Shown: in pieces, positions 28,979 through 37,909 of the stretch
Position numbering within the stretch: position 1 is the stretch's first letter
How the letters are laid out: every line of letters begins with the position of its first letter
Source: Candidatus Scalindua sp.
GTDB lineage: Bacteria > Planctomycetota > Brocadiia > Brocadiales > Scalinduaceae
Reading direction: 5' to 3'
NCBI GenBank assembly: GCA_031316155.1
Contig: JALDRB010000001.1
Coordinates: forward strand, 124,001 to 188,000
DNA length: 64,000 nucleotides
Program-made: the position numbers and the translations under genes
Notes under the pieces: generated by a model
What the model was told of the DNA's origin: nothing
The model's input: only the letters and a program-made list of their open reading frames with translations
Databases searched by the model: none

Positions 28979-29917
28979 TCAGTCCCACAATTGAGTACTG
29001 AAGTATCGGCTGCCGGTATCGGGAAATATGGTAACAATAACCCCTTTACTTATTTCTTTTGCCAGTTCAATCGCGCCTTTCATGAATGCCCCGGAAGAGA
29101 GTCCTGCAAAAACCCCCATCTCTTTCGCTAAAATGTTGCACATTTCCTTTGCATCTTCAGAGGTTATGTGTAATCTTATATCCTCGATAAATTCTTCATG
29201 ATAAATTTTTGGTTTTATATACTCTGCACCCATTGGTTTGAGTCCCTCGATGCCCGGAAAATTTTCCGGCATGATTACATGGATCTCGATGTCCGGGTTA
29301 TGCTCTCTTAATCTCCTCCCAACACCCATTACTGTTCCACCGGTGCCAACACCGCAGATAAAATGGGTAACTTTGTCCCGGGTCTGTTCCAGTATCTCCT
29401 TCCCTGTCGTTTCATAATGGGCCAATGGATTATCCCTGTTTGCATATTGGTCCGGCATGAAATATTTCTCCGGATTTTCTTCATACAACTCGTGTGCCTT
29501 TTTTATGGCCTCATCATATCCCTTTATCGGATCAGTAGTGATAATATGTGCTCCGAACGCCCTGATACTCTGCTTTCTTTCCTCACTTGCATTTCCCGGC
29601 ATTACAAGTTCTACCTGAAACCCCAGGGCTGCACCTGTCATAGCATACGCTATTCCTGCATTACCTGATGTAGAATCCAAAATGACTTTGTCATGGGTCA
29701 GCTTTCCGGACTTGATTGCCTCTGTTATCATTCGTAACACAGGCCTGTCTTTTATGGAACCACCCGGGTTGAAATACTCAAGTTTTGCATAAATTTCCAC
29801 ATTCTCAGATAGGTAAGGAGAAATATTAATCTTTATTAAAGGGGTATTTCCGACACAGCTCAGAATGGAGTGCTCTATCTTCTTATCAATATTGTAACGC
29901 TCAGTTTCTACGCTCAT
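28979..29917 (-). CDS. cysM: Cysteine synthase, CysM type
   Basis: 312 residues, PLP-dependent beta-substituting enzyme. Pyridoxal lysine in GGSIKDRPV, phosphate-binding region TSGNAGIAYA and GVGTGGTVMG, and CysM-like segments NPLAHYETTGKEI and FPDTGSRYFSTQLWD. It makes cysteine from O-acetylserine (or O-phosphoserine) and sulfide or thiosulfate. The GGSIKDR form and C-terminus favour CysM over CysK. The start ATG 29917 is preceded by a weak GAGA site. The first 20 residues are an extension compared with short homologues. Confidence 0.88.
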   Translation of the reverse strand: MSVETERYNIDKKIEHSILSCVGNTPLIKINISPYLSENVEIYAKLEYFNPGGSIKDRPVLRMITEAIKSGKLTHDKVILDSTSGNAGIAYAMTGAALGFQVELVMPGNASEERKQSIRAFGAHIITTDPIKGYDEAIKKAHELYEENPEKYFMPDQYANRDNPLAHYETTGKEILEQTRDKVTHFICGVGTGGTVMGVGRRLREHNPDIEIHVIMPENFPGIEGLKPMGAEYIKPKIYHEEFIEDIRLHITSEDAKEMCNILAKEMGVFAGLSSGAFMKGAIELAKEISKGVIVTIFPDTGSRYFSTQLWD

Positions 29918-30158
29918 CTCTCTGCATTGTGGGTAAATTTCTTCCTTCGGGGTCTTTTAAGTATGCATCTTATCATATTTTCTACGGTTATGTCAAACAA
30001 GTTACGAGTCAGGCCTTCGGCAAAATCATTGCGTCTTTATTATGCGTAACTTGGACGAGCCGGAACCAAACAGGAGTTAAAAAATTACCTGTCTGCGCCT
30101 GCCTGTCGGAAGACAGAAATGAACAAAATCAGTCTGTTTGGAATTTTGTGTTTGTTTA

Positions 30159-30183
30159 CCCGTCAGAATGCTCGTCGGGCTGG
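30159..30183 (+). repeat. Palindromic repeat E
   Basis: CCCGTCAGAATGCTCGTCGGG shared with 13728-13753 and, as a variant, 33842-33862. Confidence 0.55.
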
Positions 30184-30321
30184 TTGTGATTTGTTTGTTA
30201 TTTGGACTTTATTATTTGGTGCTTATTCGTCCGGCCGAGTCATCCGGTCGGGTTTCTTACCCGTCGGCAATTTTGGTAACATTGAAATTCATCGAGTTAG
30301 TACAGGCCTGTCCGCACGGCT

Positions 30322-30459
30322 ATACTCATCTCATAATGGTTTTCGGATAAAATCCGAAAATTATTTTGCCCGAGTAAAGTCCTCGGCACCTTTTGTCCGG
30401 GGATACCTTCACCAAGGTTTGGTTTCCAGTAAAACTGAAAACCAAATCGGTTTTAGTAT
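30322..30459 (-). mobile_element. Family A MITE-like repeat, copy 4
   Basis: 138 bp in minus orientation, both ends intact and TA-flanked. Same subtype as copies 3 and 6 (GGGCAAAATAATTTT segment). It includes the perfect 9-bp stem TTTTCGGAT / ATCCGAAAA with a 3-base loop. Confidence 0.88.
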
Positions 30460-30579
30460 ATCATACTTCCTATTCCATCCTTCATAGAATTCACTCAATC
30501 TTATTCAATTGATACGGGAACTTGTCTTTCAACATTTAAACCATGCTTCTTTAGTTTATGCCTTCGTGTTTTTGTGTGA

Positions 30580-33500
30580 TTATTTTTTAAAAGAGAAGCA
30601 CATTTTGATGTCCATAATTAGGCCAAATGCTGCCGGGATCAGGAGTAGCGTAAATAGCGTGGAAACTATGAGTCCTCCAAGCACGACACTGCCAAGGCCT
30701 CGATACAGTTCACTGCCCGCACCCGGGAAAATAACTAATGGCAGCATACCAAATACGGTTGTTGCCACACTCATGAATATTGGTCGGATACGGGTTCTCA
30801 GGCTCTCCAGAAGTGCATGGTGTGGTTCTAACTCTTTTTCCCGAATGTTATTAAGGGTTTGATGTACTATTAAGATAGCATTGTTTATGACCGTTCCTAT
30901 CAGGATAATGAATCCTAACATGGTAAGCACATCCATTGGCTGCAGGGTAAACTGGTTCAGCAGTGCAAGCCCCATAAACCCACCCACAGATGCTAAGGGG
31001 ACACTAAACATTATGATGATTGGATATAAGAACGACTCAAAAAGCGCAGCCATTAAAAGATATGAGATTGCAATCGCCAGAATAATGTTCCACTGTAAAG
31101 CTTTTCGAGCTTCCTGCAGTTTATCGGCTGTACCCGCAAGAGTAGCTTTGTAAAGACCTCCCACACTACCTTTTTCCTTCATCGGAGTAATAATTTGTGT
31201 GTCAATCAGATTGAGAGCACCCTCCAGCGGCATGGTACGCGGGGGAATTACCTGTATTACGATTGAACGCTCTCTCTCTATGTGATCTATCTCTTCCGGC
31301 CCTTCACCTACCTGTATATCTGCTATCGTACTTAAGGGGACATAATGGCCTGATGGAGTGTAAATGAATATCTGTTCCAGGTCCTGTGTTCGCTGGATAT
31401 ATTCGTTCTGACCAAAAATGACAAGGTCTATCTTGTCCCCATGGTACCAGTAATCTCCGGCATAGGCTCCGTCTACAATCGCATCAGTAATATATCCAAT
31501 ATCGGCAGCCGTTAGCTCCAGGTCGGCAGCCTGTTCCAGACGAGGTCTGACCTGCAATTCGGGACTGCCAAGTTCAAGGCTGGGTATTGGCCTGGCCTGC
31601 GTACCGGGAGGGAAAAGCTGACTTACCTGGCCGAATACCTGCGCACCAAGAAGAACAAGGTTATTCAAATCCGGTCCCGTAAGTTCAATATCAATTGAGC
31701 GACCACCACTGAGTGCCTGCTCAAAGAGGCTTGCCTGCTGAACTATCGAAATCATACCGGGAATCTTAGAACAAACACGCTGCAGAACAGGGATAAGTTC
31801 TGCAACCCTTTTTGGTTCATCTGATAATACACCCATAAAGATGGATCTCCCGCTGGCTACATAAAATCCATGTTTCACCGGAGGGCCATCCAGCATTTCT
31901 GCCTCTTTTGTTCCCTTTCTGGCAATCCAGTAAGGAGCCAGTTCTTTTTCTATTATCAGTCCAATGGCCTTTTGTTCTTCCAGACTATAACCCGGGGGAG
32001 GTAGCAGGATGGCCGTAACCATATTACGATTGCCTTCCGGCAGGTACTCCATTTCAGGTATCATCCACCAGGTAAGAAAAATTGATATTGCTATCAATAC
32101 AAGGATCGTTGTTAAACGTTTCGTAAGGCTGCTTGTCAGATAACTTACTGTGCTTACAATGGAATTTGTTACAGAACTTCCCAGTGATGCCAGTCGGCTC
32201 TCTTCCGGAAAAGATTTTTCGTGGTCAGGGGTTTGACTTTTCTTCGCATGAGAAAGAATCCTTGCAGCTGCAGTTGGTATTACCGTAATTGCAACAATGA
32301 GTGACAGGCCTACTGCAAAGCTTATTGCGATTGCAATATCTCTGAACAATTGCCCCACTTCCTGCTCAACCAGGATGACGGGAACGAATACTCCAATGGT
32401 CGTTAGTGTCGAAGCGAATACCGCTCCCCATACTTCAGTAGTCCCTTTGTATGCTGCCTGGAATGAATTTTCTCCGGACTGCCAATGGCGGTAAATGTTT
32501 TCTAAAACCACTATGGAATTATCTACTACCATTCCTACCGCAAAAGCAATCCCTGCCAGACTGATCACATTAAGTGAACGACCTAAAAGCGTAATCATGA
32601 GAAATGTCCCTACCGCACTGACCGGGATTGCAATGCTGATTACCAGAGTGCTGCGCCAGCTTCTCAGAAATAATAAGAGTATGATGATTGCAAGAAAACC
32701 GCCGACCACCACATTTTGACGAACCAGACCGATAGAGGATTTTATATATTCGGTTTCATCGTAAACTTGTTCTAATTCCAGCCCATTATCTTTTAATACA
32801 CTTTCATTTAATTCGCGGCAAGCTTCTCTCAATCCCTTCATTACATGTAAGACATTTGCACCGACTTCTCTTTGAGCATTGACGGCTAGGGAGGGTTCAT
32901 TTTTCTGCTTAACATAAGCCTGGAGCGTTTTATATCCAAGTTGTACTGTGGCTATATCTCTTATATAAACGGAGATATCATCTCGCCTTGCAATGACAAG
33001 GTTTTCGATATCTTCTATCGATTTGAATTGTCCCAGAGTTCTTACCACAAACCTGTTTTTGTTTTCATTTATTTCACCACCGCTTATGTTAGTGTTCATG
33101 GTGATGAGGGAATTTCGTACATCCATTATGGTTAATTGGCGGCTTGCCAGTGCATGCGGGTTTATGATAACCTGCATTTCCCGTTCTGCACCCCCATAGA
33201 TATTGCTGTTGGCAACACCAGGAACTCTCTCAAACCTTGACTCGATATAATCTTCTGCAAAATCTCTCAGATTATTGATGTCAATATTTGTCCCCGTCAA
33301 TGGACGTAACGTGAACCATGCGATGGGACGGTCACCAGTGTTAACGGTACTGATGACGGGCTCATCCACATTTTCGGGATACTCCTGCACTTGATCCAGT
33401 TTATTTGCTACATCCAGCAAGGCAGTGTTTTTATCTATTCCCACCTGGAATTCTAATAAGATATTTCCCCGACCGTTGAAACTCTGGGATGTCAGTTTAT

Positions 33501-33732
33501 AAAGATTTTCAACACTCTTCAGCATCTCCTCCTGCTCATGGATTATCTCCTGTTCGACCTCTTCCGGACTCGCGCCAATCCAGCGGGTTTCAACTGTTAT
33601 CTGCGGTTTTTCAACATCCGGAATAAGTTGAACAGGAATCCGGAACAGTGAGATGAAACCAAAAAGCAATACAAAAATTGCACCTACGGTGACTTTTACC
33701 GGATTACGTGTTGAATATTTTATGAGTTGCAT
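30580..33732 (-). CDS. RND-family efflux permease
   Basis: 1050 residues, full RND length: TM1 after YSTRNPVKV, periplasmic loop, TM2-6, second loop, TM7-12. TM4 carries GMVVDNSIVVLENIYRH, where the usual DD pair is DN, and motif A-like TLTTIGVFVPVILV follows. Such pumps use proton flow to export drugs or metals through a MFP and an outer-membrane channel. The MFP is upstream at 34072-35169 on the same strand, but the 340-base gap between them is packed with repeats. No outer-membrane factor is nearby. The substrate is not predictable. Confidence 0.93.
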   Translation of the reverse strand: MQLIKYSTRNPVKVTVGAIFVLLFGFISLFRIPVQLIPDVEKPQITVETRWIGASPEEVEQEIIHEQEEMLKSVENLYKLTSQSFNGRGNILLEFQVGIDKNTALLDVANKLDQVQEYPENVDEPVISTVNTGDRPIAWFTLRPLTGTNIDINNLRDFAEDYIESRFERVPGVANSNIYGGAEREMQVIINPHALASRQLTIMDVRNSLITMNTNISGGEINENKNRFVVRTLGQFKSIEDIENLVIARRDDISVYIRDIATVQLGYKTLQAYVKQKNEPSLAVNAQREVGANVLHVMKGLREACRELNESVLKDNGLELEQVYDETEYIKSSIGLVRQNVVVGGFLAIIILLLFLRSWRSTLVISIAIPVSAVGTFLMITLLGRSLNVISLAGIAFAVGMVVDNSIVVLENIYRHWQSGENSFQAAYKGTTEVWGAVFASTLTTIGVFVPVILVEQEVGQLFRDIAIAISFAVGLSLIVAITVIPTAAARILSHAKKSQTPDHEKSFPEESRLASLGSSVTNSIVSTVSYLTSSLTKRLTTILVLIAISIFLTWWMIPEMEYLPEGNRNMVTAILLPPPGYSLEEQKAIGLIIEKELAPYWIARKGTKEAEMLDGPPVKHGFYVASGRSIFMGVLSDEPKRVAELIPVLQRVCSKIPGMISIVQQASLFEQALSGGRSIDIELTGPDLNNLVLLGAQVFGQVSQLFPPGTQARPIPSLELGSPELQVRPRLEQAADLELTAADIGYITDAIVDGAYAGDYWYHGDKIDLVIFGQNEYIQRTQDLEQIFIYTPSGHYVPLSTIADIQVGEGPEEIDHIERERSIVIQVIPPRTMPLEGALNLIDTQIITPMKEKGSVGGLYKATLAGTADKLQEARKALQWNIILAIAISYLLMAALFESFLYPIIIMFSVPLASVGGFMGLALLNQFTLQPMDVLTMLGFIILIGTVINNAILIVHQTLNNIREKELEPHHALLESLRTRIRPIFMSVATTVFGMLPLVIFPGAGSELYRGLGSVVLGGLIVSTLFTLLLIPAAFGLIMDIKMCFSFKK

Positions 33733-34071
33733 GATAAAAAAATATTAAAAACTATTCACAAGTTGAGCGCATCCTGCGTAACTCTTTCAAAGTTGCTACT
33801 CCGTCCACGCCAGCCCGCCTGCACCGAACGGTACGTTCGTGCAGAAATGCTTGTCGGGCTGGTGATATAGTTTTACTGGTGCGTAAGAACCAAATGGCAA
33901 ATCCCAAATAATAAACAATTTCCAATAAACAAATACGAAATTCCAACAAACGGTTTTTGATTATTCCAGCCTTCCAATAGTCGGGAGAACATTGTAATTT
34001 GAAATTTGTTTGAGTTTTGTTATTTGAGATTTGTAATTTATTAACTCCTGTCTGGTTCTGGCGCATCCGGG
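33733..34071. repeat. Repeat-filled gap between MFP and RND permease
   Basis: 33765-33799 is a partial family C copy (GCGCATCCTGCGTAACTC). 33810-33862 is a large palindrome with outer arms CCAGCCCG/CGGGCTGG and inner arms CTGCACCGAACG/CGTTCGTGCAG. The rest (about 33890-34060) is a low-complexity AT-rich stretch of AAATCCCAAATAATAAAC type that resembles repeats seen in other environmental genomes. Confidence 0.6.
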
Positions 34072-35169
34072 TCAGGTATCAGGGTCTATTCGTCCGGTTA
34101 CCCGAACACTCTGTCCGTCACGTAATCGCTCATTGCCCCTGACAATCACGTCAGTTCCCGGTTCAACGTCATCAAAGACCTGAATTAAATTTTTGTATGA
34201 AACGCCAGTGCTGATCGGTACTTCTATTGCTTTTCCATCTATTGCCAGGTAGATAAATTTTCTCTCTACCCGTCTGACTATACCATCTTTTAAGATCATG
34301 GTTGCTGAAAGAAGAGGTCCGACTTCAAAGGTTGCTTCCGCAAACATTCCGCTCTTAATCATTTCATCTTCATTATCGAGTTTTATGTAGATTGGAAATG
34401 TTCTGCTTCGTGTATCAGCTTGCGGTACGATGTGGAGGATATGACCGGTCCTTATGATACCTCCCAATGCTGAGATACTGACCTTACATTCATCTCCCAC
34501 TTTTACGTTTTGCAGGTATTTTTCCGGAACCGGAACCCTTATCTTTACAGAATTCAACTCTATCATGGAAACAACCTTTTCTCCCTGATCAAGCCATTGC
34601 CCTACCTCAGTATACTCTTCAGTAATTCTCCCGTCAAATGGAGCAGTAACAGTACACTTTCCAATGTTATCCTCAATAGCGTCAACAACCGCTTCTTGTG
34701 CAACCAGCTTCATCTCAAACTCGTCTAGTTCCTGATGGGAAATTGTTGCGCTTTCAAAAAGCTCCTCGGCACGCTGGAATTTTAAAAGTGCAAGATGTTT
34801 ATCTGCTCTTGCACCTTTGAGCTGTATTTCCAGTGATATTGTAGTGAGTTGTGCCAGAACCTGTCCCTTTTTTACACGATCTCCCCTTTTAACGGGAAAG
34901 GCCTTTACTAACCCTTTAACTTCACAGGCAACCATACTTTCTCTCAGGGGAAATACTGTTCCGACCATTTTAACCGGGCGTGGCACCTCCATTTGAACAA
35001 TGCGGGATACTGCCACAGGAGCAGCAGGTGGATCTCCCTGTGCCATACATTCATTGCGTGCCAAGGAGAGAACGCTGGAAATCAGGATTAGCATAGAGGT
35101 AGATACCATTTTGGAAATTGGCACCAGCGGAACATAATCATACAAATTTTTCACTCTTGAACATTTCAT
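34072..35169 (-). CDS. RND efflux membrane fusion protein
   Basis: 365 residues of the HlyD/AcrA type: N-terminal hydrophobic segment (STSMLILISSVLSLA), lipoyl halves flanking a helical hairpin (KAFPVKRGDRVKKGQVLAQL .. CTVTAPFDGRITEEYTEVGQ), beta-barrel and membrane-proximal domain. It bridges the inner-membrane pump and the outer-membrane channel. It is upstream of the permease 30580-33732 on the same strand. No cysteine lipobox is evident, so it may be anchored by the hydrophobic segment. Confidence 0.92.
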   Translation of the reverse strand: MKCSRVKNLYDYVPLVPISKMVSTSMLILISSVLSLARNECMAQGDPPAAPVAVSRIVQMEVPRPVKMVGTVFPLRESMVACEVKGLVKAFPVKRGDRVKKGQVLAQLTTISLEIQLKGARADKHLALLKFQRAEELFESATISHQELDEFEMKLVAQEAVVDAIEDNIGKCTVTAPFDGRITEEYTEVGQWLDQGEKVVSMIELNSVKIRVPVPEKYLQNVKVGDECKVSISALGGIIRTGHILHIVPQADTRSRTFPIYIKLDNEDEMIKSGMFAEATFEVGPLLSATMILKDGIVRRVERKFIYLAIDGKAIEVPISTGVSYKNLIQVFDDVEPGTDVIVRGNERLRDGQSVRVTGRIDPDT

Positions 35170-35588
35170 TCAGCTATTGTCCTTATATTTTCAGTGATTC
35201 TCGTTTTATTGTCTAGTGGTATCATCATATAAGCGTTCAAAGGATAGAAGGCAAGTTTTTCAGTAACCTCTGAACTTTTAAACCGTGAACCTGTGAATGT
35301 CTACTCACAATAATCTGTATTTAATCAGATTACTGTATGAAGTCAAGGTTGATGATGAAATGTGATGATGAAGTTCAGGTCTGATTTCAGAGAAGAGAAA
35401 ATCGACTAAATTGAATTCAATGTGCTAACTTGATGCATAGGAATTTCAATATTTCCTTATTTTTTGCGCTGAAGGCGCAAGTTCAAAAGACCGTAAAAAC
35501 TGCCATGGAAGGCAGTTTTAGGGATTTTGGAAAAGTTGGCCAGGATGGCCAAACTTGAAATTGCAGAATTTGCGTTGAGAAGGAGTGA
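35170..35588. other. Gap between MFP start and prepilin stop
   Basis: About 400 bases with family B copy 3 and otherwise no gene. The two flanking genes are both on the minus strand, so this also holds the promoter of the MFP operon. Confidence 0.45.
35445..35557 (+). repeat. Family B structured repeat, copy 3 (best preserved)
   Basis: Three perfect hairpins in series: TTGCGC-TGAAG-GCGCAA, AAAACTGCC-ATGGAA-GGCAGTTTT, and TTGGCC-AGGAT-GGCCAA, starting at TTCAATATTTCC. Copies at 21696 and 25402 keep the same order with some broken pairs. Confidence 0.8.
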
Positions 35589-36266
35589 TTATGCTCCGTC
35601 TTGTTCTATAAAAGAATCAGTCCCAAAATCAGAATCATTTACAAATATGTTATCTCTCGCACCGCCACTAAAGATCCAACCTGCTGTTACTGTACCAACC
35701 CACTCTACATGGCCGTCAATATAGAGTACATTTTGCCCTGCTCCCTCAACATCTTCAGTATTGACAGGTTGAGTAATACCGCCGTGATTTGGGGAATTCG
35801 TTCCAGCTGGTATATTACCTATAGTATTTGCAGGTCGGTCTGAGGCGATTGCAGCCCCCGGGTCGTCGGCCATAGTATGCGTATTATCATACCCATAACT
35901 ACATTGGTTCTTTAGAAATGGTGCGGCTGCTGAAATACCTGAGTTTGTGGAAACTGTTACACCGCTGTCACTTGGACACCTGAACACCTTCCTTTCTGAA
36001 ACATAGTCGGGATACAGCAAGTTGAGGTCCGCCATTGGAGTTGCACTCGATGGGAAAGCTTCCTCATTTTCGTTTGCATACATGATGAGTCCCATACCGA
36101 TCTGCTTCAGGTTGCTGGTGCACTGCGTCTTACGGGCAGATTCCCGTGCCTTGCCCAGCGCTGGGAGAAGGATCGCGGCGAGGATGCCGATAATGGCTAT
36201 CACCACCAGTAATTCGATGAGCGTAAAACCCTTACTTGTCTTGTGTTGAGAGTTCTGTTTTTCCAT
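35589..36266 (-). CDS. Prepilin-type protein with H-X9-DG-like C-terminus
   Basis: 225 residues. The prepilin peptidase site is [20 protein letters not shown], preceded by a short basic lead (KTSKG), followed by the [20 protein letters not shown] helix that is characteristic of planctomycete pseudopilins. The C-terminus has [12 protein letters not shown] (the DGH motif of the DUF1559/PulG-like group). Such proteins are very numerous in Planctomycetota; their filament role is unclear. A near-twin lies upstream (36408-37082). Family B repeat copy 3 starts ~30 bases past its stop. Confidence 0.93.
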   Translation of the reverse strand: MEKQNSQHKTSKGFTLIELLVVIAIIGILAAILLPALGKARESARKTQCTSNLKQIGMGLIMYANENEEAFPSSATPMADLNLLYPDYVSERKVFRCPSDSGVTVSTNSGISAAAPFLKNQCSYGYDNTHTMADDPGAAIASDRPANTIGNIPAGTNSPNHGGITQPVNTEDVEGAGQNVLYIDGHVEWVGTVTAGWIFSGGARDNIFVNDSDFGTDSFIEQDGA

Positions 36267-36407
36267 AATGCATAAAAAGAGACAGCCTTACTGCAAAGCT
36301 TACGGTGTTCCAAAAACTAAAGCAGTAAAAGCCGCCTCTTCTTCACGATAATTTGGTTAAACTTTGGAATTCAGGGTATTGCAGTTGTTTATACTGACAA
36401 GGTAAAA

Positions 36408-37082
36408 TTATGCGCCGTCATGTTGTATATAAGTATCAGTCCCGAGAGCAGAGTCGTTAACGTAGATGTTATCTCTGGCACCGCCACCAAAGATCCAACC
36501 TGCGGTTACCGTACCCACCCACTCTACATGGCCGTCGATATAGAGCACATTTTGCCCAATTCCGGCATCATCTTGAGTACCGACAGGTTGAGTAGTACCA
36601 CCATGGTTGGGTGAACTAGATGTTGATATTGGTATAAAACCGACTGCGGGATTTGTCGGACGGTCTGAGGCGATTGCAGTCCCAGGGTCGTCGGCCATCG
36701 TATGTGAACTATCATACCCATAACTACATTGGTTCTTTAGGAATTTTGTGGATGCTGAAATAAATGAGTTTGAGGCAACGGTTACAAGATTGTCACTGGG
36801 GCACTTAAAGCTCTTTCTTTCTGATATATAATCAGGATACAGCAAGTTGAGAGAGGTCATTGGATCCGTATTATTTGGGAAAGCTTCGTCGTTGTCGTTC
36901 GCATACATAATGAGTCCCAAACCGATCTGCTTCAGGTTGCTGGTGCACTGTGTCTTACGGGCGGATTCTCGTGCCTTGCCCAGGGCAGGGAGAAGGATTG
37001 CGGCGAGGATGCCGATAATGGCTATCACCACCAGTAATTCTATGAGGGTAAAACCCTTATTAAGTTTTTTTCTGTTTTTCAT
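36408..37082 (-). CDS. Paralogous prepilin-type protein
   Basis: 224 residues, about three-quarters identical by eye to the neighbour at 35589-36266, so a tandem duplicate. ATG 37082 has GGAGG eight bases upstream and is preferred over ATG 37097, which overlaps that site. Same [20 protein letters not shown] site and [12 protein letters not shown] tail. Differences concentrate in the middle third (for example [15 protein letters not shown] versus the shorter twin), as expected for exposed parts of a pilin. Confidence 0.93.
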   Translation of the reverse strand: MKNRKKLNKGFTLIELLVVIAIIGILAAILLPALGKARESARKTQCTSNLKQIGLGLIMYANDNDEAFPNNTDPMTSLNLLYPDYISERKSFKCPSDNLVTVASNSFISASTKFLKNQCSYGYDSSHTMADDPGTAIASDRPTNPAVGFIPISTSSSPNHGGTTQPVGTQDDAGIGQNVLYIDGHVEWVGTVTAGWIFGGGARDNIYVNDSALGTDTYIQHDGA

Positions 37083-37909
37083 TCTTAAGACCTCCATCCT
37101 ACATGTTTTTTAAAGTAAAGTAAAAAGATAGACAGCTTGTTATATGTCACATTAAAGACCCTCCTCAATTTATTTTAAAAGAATACTATAGTTTCTCAAA
37201 AAAAGATGCCCTGTTATTTCAGATGAAGGACCAAAGATTGTTTTAGAATCAACGTATGACATTTTTTGCATATTTTATCGTGTGATGTGTGGTTTAAATG
37301 ACTTTTCTTTTTATCGACACGTCTCTAATGGACTTTAATAAAAAGAGGTCATATTTTTTTCTGCGCATTTTGATTAAGCAAAACGGATACCATTAGATTA
37401 TTTCGAAAATAATAGCGGCAAAGAGATGTTTAACTTCTTACAAATAAAAGTATTATCTGATTAGCCCTTGACCTGGTACCTGTCCGATTAGTATAAATTA
37501 TCAACTATTGTGTAGTAATTTTGTACAGCTGGAGAAACAATCTAGGCCAAAATATCATGCTTTTCGACATTCACCTGTAGTACTTGTAGCATTTGTTCAA
37601 AAGGGAATGGAATTTGTGAATTAAAAGCAAAATGTTTTTATGGGAAAAAAACAAAGACGGATATACTAAAACCGATTTGGTTTTCGGTTTTACCTGTCTG
37701 CGTGCATCGCACAGGCAGGCTGGAAACCAAACCTTGGTGAAGGTATCCCCGGACAAATGGCGCCGAGGACTTTACTTGCTCAATTTTATACCGGATTTTA
37801 TCCGAAAACCATTACGAGATGAGTATACTAAAACTCAGGTACTTCATACATCCAATCCAAGAAAAGGCTCTCTTACTATGGAACTAATATAAATGTTTAC
37901 ATTAAAAAA
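37083..37909. other. Non-coding gap with family A repeat
   Basis: ~830 bases, with family A copy 5 at 37663-37826. Upstream of that it is AT-rich without a gene. The ORF near 37571-37756 on the minus strand runs through the repeat and is rejected. Confidence 0.45.
37663..37826 (+). mobile_element. Family A MITE-like repeat, copy 5, with nested palindrome
   Basis: 164 bp, subtype TTGCTCAATTTTATACCGG, TA-flanked. It carries a ~26-base insertion (around CTGTCTGCGTGCATCGCACAGG) at the place where other copies read TTTTACTGGAAACC. The insert is itself an imperfect palindrome of the CCTGTC..GGCAGG type also seen near 30090 and 56622-56730. Confidence 0.85.

Larger units (their letters stand above)
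29918..30579. other. Non-coding gap with repeats
   Basis: Holds the palindromic repeat E at 30159-30183, a CCTGTCTGCGCCTGCCTG palindromic unit near 30090, and family A copy 4. Nothing supports a gene. Confidence 0.5.

Noticed and set aside
30509..30862. 117-codon plus-strand frame overlapping the RND 3' end
   Set aside because: It is a shadow of the minus-strand permease.
21696..35557. Family B as a cyclic-di-GMP riboswitch
   Set aside because: It has hairpins but lacks the conserved GEMM core, and the copies do not precede genes in a consistent orientation.
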